Shown here piece after piece: positions 1-4,489 of a stretch of DNA of 6,632 nt. The notes beneath the pieces are model-generated. The model saw only the letters and a program-made list of their open reading frames with translations. It was not told the DNA's origin and searched no databases. Every line of letters begins with the position of its first letter. Position 1 is the stretch's first letter. Source of the stretch: Candidatus Calidifonticultor daggyaiensis (lineage in GTDB: Bacteria > Actinomycetota > Humimicrobiia > Humimicrobiales > Humimicrobiaceae); assembly GCA_015661035.1 (NCBI GenBank), contig JACVJA010000083.1, positions 1 through 6,632 of the forward strand, in the 5' to 3' direction. The translations under genes were made by a program, and so were the position numbers.

Positions 1-75
1 CCCCAGCCGGTTCCTGTTATTGTATCAATATCCCCTGCCTTATGGCTTTCGCAACTTTTTTGTCGTTTCTTTCAT
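1..75 (-). pseudogene. Possible decayed 5' fragment of a gene downstream of the DUF6788 ORF
   Basis: An ATG on the minus strand (75 to 73) overlaps the TGA stop of the DUF6788 gene as ATGA, the usual layout of a translationally coupled next gene. The reading frame ends after 11 codons (MKETTKKLRKP). Just before that, the frame crosses A AAA AAG, a run of six A. One of the other frames stays open to the window edge (ending DIDTITGTGWG), and the third reads VAKAIRQG before a stop. Two single-base indels, one at the A run and one at the GGGG run, would join these pieces into one plausible N-terminus. This could be a broken gene, perhaps transposase-like, or a homopolymer sequencing error. The family is not identifiable from so little sequence. 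Confidence 0.22.
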
Positions 76-500
76 GAAATTTCTAAGAATACTTTAGTCT
101 CCATTAAGTTTGTCTTTTCTATATCGACAATACTTACAGTATTTGCTTTTTCTATTTCATCAAAAAGAGCAAGTATTTCTTTATTTATCTTTGTTATGTC
201 TGCACGAAGTTTTCTAAAGGCCCTGTAATTATCATTTAATTTAATTGAGCTCTCCCACAAATGCTTTTTAATAAATACCATTTTTGTTTTTCTATCCTGT
301 TTGTAGGTAAGGTAGTAAAAGGGCCCGTGGAGAGCCCCTTTTGTGCATTTACATCCTTTCTTGTTGCATGCTTTAAATTTTTTTACAACAGAGCCATAAA
401 GGAGTTTTTTCCTGGAAAGGCCCTTTGCCAGCTGCATCTCAAGCTTAAAGCGCTCAAGACTTAGGTCTCTTATTTTCTTTCTTATGGCGGATATATTCAT
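72..500 (-). CDS. DUF6788-like small protein with CxxxxCxC motif
   Basis: This is a 142-residue basic, cytosolic protein. Residues 1-30 are helical. The central part has a Cys cluster (C45, C50, C52, spacing C-x4-C-x-C) followed by HGPFYYLTY (58-66) and a KTKMVFI strand. Residues 85-120 are charged and likely form a helix or coiled coil. From memory, the pattern GS-V-x-x-F-x-x-C-x-x-x-x-C-x-C, then HGP-[FY]-YYL and GKT-x-x-V-[FY]-[IV], is that of the DUF6788 family, whose function is unknown. The cysteines suggest a small metal-binding knuckle. Such proteins can sit beside transposase-like genes; that is a recollection and is not shown here. There is no clear Shine-Dalgarno before the ATG at 500, so the start is not certain. 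Local GC around 318-345 is higher than in neighbouring genes. The gene is divergent from the csoR-like gene, and its stop overlaps a possible decayed ORF. Confidence 0.7.
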   Translation of the reverse strand: MNISAIRKKIRDLSLERFKLEMQLAKGLSRKKLLYGSVVKKFKACNKKGCKCTKGALHGPFYYLTYKQDRKTKMVFIKKHLWESSIKLNDNYRAFRKLRADITKINKEILALFDEIEKANTVSIVDIEKTNLMETKVFLEIS

Positions 501-656
501 ATCAGGGACTTATATTATTATATTACAGACCTGTTTTTATTAAAAAATATATATAAAGTCAATTTTTTAAAAAGTTTTATGAATTAGGATAAAAAATTAC
601 CTATTTTAAGCAGGTTTTTCTGATATCATTTCTTATAGTGAAATTTCAGTTCAGAA

Positions 657-685
657 TTGAATTATACCAAAAATTATTATATTAT
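657..685 (+). promoter_or_regulatory. Putative sigma-70 promoter of the csoR-like gene
   Basis: TTGAAT (657-662) and TATTAT (680-685) are separated by 17 bases, which suits a vegetative sigma factor. Transcription would begin near 692 and give a leader of about 37 bases. A second, perfect -10-like hexamer TATAAT lies at 701-706 but has no good -35 partner. In such AT-rich DNA, hexamer matches occur by chance, so this is a candidate only. Confidence 0.35.
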
Positions 686-693
686 CCTCTAAG

Positions 694-712
694 TAGTTAA
701 TATAATTTACTA
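694..712 (+). promoter_or_regulatory. Imperfect inverted repeat, candidate operator of the csoR-like gene
   Basis: TAGTTAA (694-700) and TTTACTA (706-712) form 7-base arms with one mismatch around a 5-base centre, TATAA. The element lies between the putative -10 box and the Shine-Dalgarno, a position suited to autorepression by the encoded CsoR-type protein. Well-studied CsoR/RcnR operators usually contain G/C tracts, which are absent here, so the assignment rests on position only. Confidence 0.25.
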
Positions 713-728
713 TAAGGGAATTTATATT

Positions 729-1022
729 ATGGGCAAAAAAGTTATAAGACCAAAAACTGAAAAGGAAAGAATAATACATAGGTTAAAAATTGCCAGAGGT
801 CATTTTTCAAAGTTAATAGATATGGTTGAAAATGATGCTTATTGTATAGACTTAATTACACAAAGTCTTGCAATAAGGAAAGCTATGGAATCAATTGAGA
901 ATATGATAATGAAAAATCATCTTAAGACATGCTTTAAAAAAGCAATGACGGAAGGTAATAAAGAAATTCAAGATGAGATGATAAATGAAATTATAAATCT
1001 AAGAAGTTATCACAACAGGTAG
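729..1022 (+). CDS. CsoR/FrmR-family metal-sensing transcriptional repressor
   Basis: This is a 97-residue all-helical DNA-binding protein of the CsoR/FrmR/RcnR/CstR family (formerly DUF156). Members form tetramers or dimers of dimers and leave the operator when they bind metal or are thiol-modified. The family core is visible: basic N-terminus, HRLKIARGHFSKLIDMVE (17-34), YCIDLITQ (38-45) and NHLKTC (63-68). Cys39, His64 and Cys68 keep the Cys-x24-His-x3-Cys spacing of the copper-sensing CsoR triad. This favours Cu(I) over the persulfide sensor CstR (which lacks the His) and over FrmR/RcnR (which lack the last Cys). The usual RIxGQ reads KIARGH here. The start is supported by AAGGGA (714-719), 9 bases upstream of the ATG. 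No copper ATPase, chaperone or oxidoreductase gene is nearby, so its targets may be only itself or genes elsewhere. It is convergent with the next gene. Confidence 0.85.
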   Translation: MGKKVIRPKTEKERIIHRLKIARGHFSKLIDMVENDAYCIDLITQSLAIRKAMESIENMIMKNHLKTCFKKAMTEGNKEIQDEMINEIINLRSYHNR

Positions 1023-1198
1023 TTTTTAATAAGAGTCTTTATATAAAATTCAGTTAAAACACTGCTAATTGAATAACAAAATGCTTTTTTATATCTTTAC
1101 CCACATCAAGAGAGTATTTATTCTAGCGTTGTATATAGAGATCTTTGAGTACGACCTTTAAAAACACAGAAAAGTCAGAAGCAGTTGAAATGAGAAAA

Positions 1199-2023
1199 TT
1201 ATAAATTAAAGAAGCTATGCTTTGTTAAATGTAAATAATGTATTGTTGTAAAATCAAGTATTTTTCTTGCAAGGTGAAAATTATCGCTTAATTTTAGAAA
1301 AACATCTGTCATATTTAGGTTATAAGATTTTTCATGGCTGGATGCTAATTTATAGTATTTTGCTGCATTGAACTCATATTCTGAAGCTGATCTTCTAAAT
1401 TTACCAGCAAATTTAAGTCTTAAATTACCAGAATTAGTATATCTATGATTAAATAACACGTATTCTGGAAAGATACCCATAATAAATAAGCATACATCTG
1501 CAATTCTTTTAAACAAGTAAAATTTTAATTCTTCATCTGCAAATTTAATCATTTTTACCAGGTCATCTATATTTGTATCGTTAAATCTTATTTTATGCCA
1601 TATACCTTTTTTTACTTTAATTGGTATAGTAAAACTTTCAATTTTAGTAAAAGAACAAAGCATATTTGATAAATATTCTAAGATACTGGCATCCCTTAGG
1701 AAACTTTCTGCTTTGCTTAAATCAAATACTGCAACTTTCTGAGAGCCAATTCTTTCGAATGTCCATATTCTTTTTTCAAATTCTTTCTTTGTCCTTCTAA
1801 GGAAGATTTCAAAAAGCAGCTTTGGAGAAATAGTTGAAATTATTTCTGGATTATCTACTACCTTTTCAAATACTTTATCGCTTGCAATTACATTATTCCT
1901 GAATAATTCATTTTCCAATAAATTTCTTTTTACTCTTTCCTTGCTGCTGGCATTGGTAGCAACAATATTTGTTATAAAATCAATATCTTTATCTGTTAAG
2001 TTAAAGAATATTTGAGTTAACAT
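1199..2023 (-). CDS. Conserved-looking hypothetical protein, 274 residues
   Basis: I do not assign a function. The protein has no signal peptide, no clear transmembrane helix and no nucleotide-binding or metal-binding motif. It is predicted to be mainly helical and cytosolic. Landmarks in order are SPKLLFEIFLRRTKKEFEKR (66-85), KVAVFDL (96-102), a helical stretch around ILEYLSNMLCSF (114-125), a basic strand region IPIKVKKGIWHKIRFND (133-149), ADVCLFIMGIFPEYVL (175-190), SEYEFNAAKYYKLAS (214-228) and a final helix DNFHLARKILDF (247-258). The order (SP-x-x-x-F, FPEYV, YY-x-LA, FHLAR) resembles a family of uncharacterised actinobacterial and archaeal proteins I have seen, but I cannot name a domain. 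No obvious Shine-Dalgarno precedes the ATG at 2023. The gene is divergent from the PadR gene and shares its 190-base regulatory region, so PadR may control it. Confidence 0.75.
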   Translation of the reverse strand: MLTQIFFNLTDKDIDFITNIVATNASSKERVKRNLLENELFRNNVIASDKVFEKVVDNPEIISTISPKLLFEIFLRRTKKEFEKRIWTFERIGSQKVAVFDLSKAESFLRDASILEYLSNMLCSFTKIESFTIPIKVKKGIWHKIRFNDTNIDDLVKMIKFADEELKFYLFKRIADVCLFIMGIFPEYVLFNHRYTNSGNLRLKFAGKFRRSASEYEFNAAKYYKLASSHEKSYNLNMTDVFLKLSDNFHLARKILDFTTIHYLHLTKHSFFNL

Positions 2024-2072
2024 AGTTGAAGAATTTTTTTATTTTATGATTTTTAAATAGACTAAAAGTTTA

Positions 2073-2098
2073 TTTATATATATTTGAATTTATATAAA
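2073..2098 (+). repeat. 8-bp AT-only inverted repeat
   Basis: TTTATATA (2073-2080) and TATATAAA (2091-2098) are perfect inverted arms around a 10-base spacer, in the divergent region between the hypothetical gene and the PadR gene. The arm spacing would suit a dimeric winged-helix regulator. The arms contain only A and T, so chance is a serious alternative. Confidence 0.3.
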
Positions 2099-2171
2099 AT
2101 CATATTAATAAATTTTATAATATTCAAGTAGCTTGGTACAGTTAGTATAGGTAATATCGAATATGATTTTA
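2095..2171 (+). promoter_or_regulatory. Long-spaced 12-bp perfect inverted repeat upstream of padR
   Basis: TAAAATCATATT (2095-2106) is matched exactly in reverse complement by AATATGATTTTA (2160-2171), with 53 bases between. The arms flank a perfect -10-like TATAAT at 2116-2121. Two equal sites placed either side of a promoter suggest a pair of operator sites for a dimeric repressor, most simply autoregulation by the PadR protein with possible looping. As RNA the arms could also pair as a long-range stem in the padR leader. Regulator identity is inferred from position only. Confidence 0.4.
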
Positions 2172-2204
2172 ATAAAGAAATTTTAAAAAAATCAATAATA
2201 TAAA

Positions 2205-2210
2205 TGAGGA
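2205..2210 (+). promoter_or_regulatory. Ribosome binding site that questions the padR start
   Basis: TGAGGA at 2205-2210 is the only good Shine-Dalgarno here, but it lies just 3 bases before the ATG at 2214. The in-frame GTG at 2217, the second codon, would have 6 bases of spacing and may be the true start. The protein would differ by one residue. Confidence 0.5.
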
Positions 2211-2213
2211 TTT

Positions 2214-2588
2214 ATGGTGTGTAATAATAAATCTAAAGATATTAATAGATGTTTATGTAAAAGCGGAAGAATAAGCAGGTTTTTAATACCTGCTCTTCTT
2301 CTGCTGATTTATGAAAAACCATCGCATGGATATGAGCTTGCTGAAAAATATACTGAGTTTGGTTTTACTGTAGCAAGCTCTGACCCTGGAGCAATTTATA
2401 GGACTTTAAAACTGTTGGAGTCTGAAGGATTTATAAAATCAAGATGGGATACTGATAACCCTGGACCTGCAAAAAAGATTTATTCAATAACAGATGAAGG
2501 ATTAAAGCTGTTGTCTGGATGGATATCAGAAATAAAGGAAAGAAAAAAGACTTTGGAACTTTTTCTTAAAAGATGCGAAAAATTATAA
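2214..2588 (+). CDS. PadR-family winged-helix transcriptional regulator, Cys-rich N-terminus
   Basis: This is a 124-residue, small-type (single-domain plus short C-terminal helix) PadR repressor. The winged helix-turn-helix has the family signatures: PSHGYELAE (36-44), the recognition helix region DPGAIYRTLKLLESEGFI (57-74) and the wing SRWDTDNPGPAKKIYSITDEG (76-96). A C-terminal helix with GW and many Lys/Glu residues (102-124) would form the dimer interface. PadR proteins usually repress a neighbouring gene and their own gene, and release DNA on binding a small molecule. The N-terminus carries Cys3, Cys13 and Cys15 (CLC), and Cys121 lies near the end. Cys-containing N-termini occur in a PadR subgroup and could sense metal or redox state; this is inference. 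The gene shares a divergent upstream region, with inverted repeats, with the hypothetical gene. The downstream MutS-like genes have their own promoter and riboswitch, so they are probably a separate unit. Confidence 0.88.
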   Translation: MVCNNKSKDINRCLCKSGRISRFLIPALLLLIYEKPSHGYELAEKYTEFGFTVASSDPGAIYRTLKLLESEGFIKSRWDTDNPGPAKKIYSITDEGLKLLSGWISEIKERKKTLELFLKRCEKL

Positions 2589-2748
2589 GTTTTTACAATT
2601 AACAGCCTGATCAAATACCTGAGTGATTTTTTTATTTGCACTGATTTTAAAGTTGATATTTTTTTAAATATGATATAAATTTTTATTAATTAAATTTAAA
2701 GGAAAAATTTTTAGTTATTTAAATTAAAGTTATTTAAATTAAATATTA
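2589..2748 (+). other. AT-rich gene-free spacer between padR and the fluoride-switch promoter
   Basis: This is the first part of a 333-base gene-free stretch (2589-2921). I see no credible ORF, RNA gene or strong terminator in it. It contains T tracts and one tandem repeat, listed separately. The rest of the stretch holds a promoter, a fluoride riboswitch, its terminator and the mRNA leader. Confidence 0.6.
2713..2742 (+). repeat. Perfect tandem repeat of 15 bp, two copies
   Basis: AGTTATTTAAATTAA occurs twice back to back (2713-2727 and 2728-2742). Each unit contains the palindromic core TTTAAA. It ends 6 bases before the putative -35 box of the MutS-like operon, so it could act as an AT-rich UP-type element or a regulator site, or be simple replication slippage. 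Confidence 0.6.
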
Positions 2749-2778
2749 TTTACAAATTTAATATCTCATAATTATAAA
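2749..2778 (+). promoter_or_regulatory. Putative promoter of the fluoride-switch/MutS-like operon
   Basis: TTTACA (2749-2754) and TATAAA (2773-2778) with an 18-base spacer form a reasonable sigma-70-type promoter. The expected start, about 2785-2788, is only a few bases before the first riboswitch stem, as is usual for fluoride riboswitches. A 13-bp direct repeat, AAATTTAATATCT (2754-2766 and 2777-2789), is interleaved with the promoter and could bind a regulator. Confidence 0.5.
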
Positions 2779-2790
2779 ATTTAATATCTT

Positions 2791-2836
2791 ATAGCGATGA
2801 AGCTCGCTTAAAGCATTTATGCTTGATAGCTTCTAC
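2791..2836 (+). ncRNA. Fluoride riboswitch aptamer (crcB motif)
   Basis: The segment matches the crcB-type fluoride aptamer in order and spacing. P1 is AGCG (2793-2796) with CGCT (2805-2808), and its 8-base loop ATGAAGCT contains the conserved GATG (2796-2799). A-rich joiner TTAAA follows, then P2 GCA/TGC (2813-2815 and 2820-2822; AAGCA/TGCTT if extended), then the joiner TTGAT. Last comes AGCTTC (2828-2833), which pairs perfectly over 6 bp with GAAGCT (2799-2804) as the pseudoknot, and then TAC. From memory, the Thermotoga petrophila aptamer reads GCGATGAGGCCCGC and ends GATGGCCTCTAC; here it is GCGATGAAGCTCGC and GATAGCTTCTAC, with the differences compensating in the pseudoknot. P1 is short and the joiner before P2 is slightly shorter than in known examples. 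The 3' pseudoknot strand overlaps the terminator, so the expected logic is fluoride-ON. Confidence 0.9.
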
Positions 2837-2856
2837 TTTTTAGTAGGAGCTTTTTT
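2828..2856 (+). terminator. Riboswitch-controlled intrinsic terminator
   Basis: AGCTTCTACT (2828-2837) pairs with AGTAGGAGCT (2842-2851) through ten pairs, one of them a G-U wobble, closing a TTTT loop. A run of T from 2851 to 2856 follows. Its first arm includes the whole 3' pseudoknot strand of the fluoride aptamer (2828-2833), so the ligand-bound fold and the terminator exclude each other. It lies about 65 bases before the first MutS-like start codon and would also stop read-through from padR. Confidence 0.9.
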
Positions 2857-2921
2857 ATTTTATAGGTTAATTTATATATTAGTGATTGAAAGGTAATACA
2901 TTAAAAAGGAAAGATTACTTT

Positions 2922-4481
2922 ATGGGTTTTGAGAGTATATTATTTAGAGATTTAAATACTTACTTTATAAATGAAGATAAAATTAAAGAGGATAACCTTG
3001 AAGAAAATGAATTCTTTGTAGATTTAAATCTTGATCAAATCATAAATTCAATAATTAAAGATAAGCAAGAGGAATATAACATTAAACCGTTTTTTTATCT
3101 ACCTTTAAATAATATTGAGGATATATATTATAGACAAGAAGTAATGAAAGACTTAGAAAATCCTAAATTATATGAATTAATTACGACTTTTACAGAAAAA
3201 ATGCATTCTATGCGTTTACATTTACATTTAGTTGAAAGACTAGATTATAAATATAATAAGCAGGGTTGGTTTTTGGAAGCAGTTAAAGACTATTGTGATG
3301 CAGTTTTGCTTATTTCTAAAAATATTTCATTAATTAATTTAAAGTCAAATGGTTTTTTAAGCTTTAGAAAGTATATAGATAATTATGTAAAATCTGATTA
3401 TTTTATTTCACTTAAAAGCAGGCTTGACGAAATAAAGAAAGAACTTTTAGACTTAGAATACTGTATAATCATTAAAGGTAATCGTGTAAGAGTACAAAAA
3501 TATAATTATGAAATTAATTATAGTAAAGAAATAGAAAAGACGTTTGAAAAATTTAGACAACAGCAAGTGAAAGATTACAAATTCGTTTACACAACAAATA
3601 CAGGAATGAATCATATAGAAGCAAATATTATAGATTGTGTTGCAAAATTATTTCCTGATATTTTCTCTAAGTTGGATAATTTTTACAATGAAAATTATAA
3701 TTTTTTAGATGATAAAATAAAAAGATTTGACTGTGAAATTCAGTTTTATATAGTTTATCTTGATTTGATAAAAAAAATAAGAAAAATGGGATTGCAATTT
3801 TGTTATCCAGAAATTTCTGATAGCAAAAAAGAAATATATGATATTGATGGATTTGATTTAGCTTTAGCTAATAAAAGTTTTTATGAAAATTCTAAAATTG
3901 TGACAAATGACTTTTTATTAGAAAATAAAGAGCGTATTATTATTGTATCTGGACCAAATCAAGGAGGGAAAACTACATTTGCACGAACATTTGGTCAAAT
4001 TCACTATCTTGCAAGTCTTGGGTTTCCAGTTCCTGGTAGCAAAGCAAAATTATTTTTATATGATAAGATTTTTACTCATTTTGAAAAAGAAGAAAGTATT
4101 AAAACATTAAGAGGAAAACTTCAGGATGATCTTCTAAGAATCCAATTAATTTTAGATAAAGCAACACCTAATAGTATTGTAATTTTAAATGAAATATTTA
4201 CTTCTACATCTTTACAGGATGCAATATTCTTAAGTAAAAAAATCTTAGAAAAAATAATTATGCTGGATCTTTATTGTATTTGGGTAACATTTATTGTTGA
4301 ACTTGCCTCTTATGGCTCTCAAACTGTAAGTATGGTCAGCACAGTTAGTCCTGAAAATCCTGAAATTAGAACTTTTAAAATTATAAGAAAAGAAGCTGAT
4401 GGAATAGCATATGCAATATCAATAGCAAAAAAATATAAACTTACTAAGAATTTTATTGATAAACGAATAAAAAAGGAATGA
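2922..4481 (+). CDS. MutS-related ATPase, first gene of a tandem pair
   Basis: This is a 519-residue MutS-superfamily ATPase without the mismatch-binding and connector domains; canonical MutS has about 850 residues. Residues 30-330 are a helical core/lever-like region with the MutS-type repeat I-x-YRQEVMKDL (68-78). The ATPase domain follows: Walker A GPNQGGKTT (344-352), the helix TLRGKLQDDLLRIQLIL before Walker B, Walker B IVILNEIFTSTS (419-430), and TFIVELAS (456-463) where MutS has a TH switch. The C-terminus IAYAISIAKKYKL (495-507) corresponds to the SYGIxVAKLAGL segment of MutS. Walker B has Asn423 instead of Asp but keeps Glu424; Phe457 replaces the switch His. The ATG at 2922 is preferred over an in-frame TTG at 2886 because MGFESILF matches the usual start of this family as I recall it, AAGGA lies at 2906-2910, and no Shine-Dalgarno precedes the TTG. 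It is predicted to be induced by fluoride through the upstream riboswitch and to pair with the next gene product. Its substrate is unknown. Confidence 0.88.
   Translation: MGFESILFRDLNTYFINEDKIKEDNLEENEFFVDLNLDQIINSIIKDKQEEYNIKPFFYLPLNNIEDIYYRQEVMKDLENPKLYELITTFTEKMHSMRLHLHLVERLDYKYNKQGWFLEAVKDYCDAVLLISKNISLINLKSNGFLSFRKYIDNYVKSDYFISLKSRLDEIKKELLDLEYCIIIKGNRVRVQKYNYEINYSKEIEKTFEKFRQQQVKDYKFVYTTNTGMNHIEANIIDCVAKLFPDIFSKLDNFYNENYNFLDDKIKRFDCEIQFYIVYLDLIKKIRKMGLQFCYPEISDSKKEIYDIDGFDLALANKSFYENSKIVTNDFLLENKERIIIVSGPNQGGKTTFARTFGQIHYLASLGFPVPGSKAKLFLYDKIFTHFEKEESIKTLRGKLQDDLLRIQLILDKATPNSIVILNEIFTSTSLQDAIFLSKKILEKIIMLDLYCIWVTFIVELASYGSQTVSMVSTVSPENPEIRTFKIIRKEADGIAYAISIAKKYKLTKNFIDKRIKKE
4471..4478 (+). 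promoter_or_regulatory. Ribosome binding site for the second MutS-like gene, inside the first
   Basis: AAAAGGAA lies within the last codons of the first MutS-like gene. The stop TGA (4479-4481) and the next ATG (4490) are 8 bases apart. Ribosomes finishing the first gene would re-initiate easily, which would favour equal amounts of the two proteins. Confidence 0.6.
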
Positions 4482-4489
4482 ATTAACAC

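Noticed and set aside
54..60. Programmed -1 frameshift at A AAA AAG on the minus strand
   Set aside because: The -1 frame meets a stop after 12 codons, so no extended product would be made; decay or a sequence error is likelier.
317..342. AAAAGGG...CCCTTTT hairpin inside the DUF6788 gene
   Set aside because: It encodes the conserved KGALHGPFY segment, so the palindrome is explained by coding constraint; it also lies mid-gene.
261..464. 67-residue plus-strand ORF
   Set aside because: It lies antisense to the DUF6788 gene, which has recognisable motifs; no ribosome site or family features support it.
531..562. Minus-strand promoter for the DUF6788 gene (TTGACT at 562-557)
   Set aside because: At 17 bases' spacing the -10 reads TAAAAA, and the better TATAAT (522-517) is 34 bases away; not convincing.
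1023..1198. Terminators or small RNAs between the csoR-like gene and the hypothetical gene
   Set aside because: Short palindromes such as AGAGATCT exist, but no stem followed by a T tract was found on either strand.
2609..2633. Possible terminator after padR (ATCA/TGAT then T6)
   Set aside because: The stem is only 4-5 bp, one pair being a wobble, with a 10-base loop. It is too weak to call in such AT-rich DNA.
2886..2921. TTG start at 2886 for the first MutS-like gene
   Set aside because: It has no Shine-Dalgarno, and the family-like N-terminus begins at the ATG at 2922, which has AAGGA upstream.
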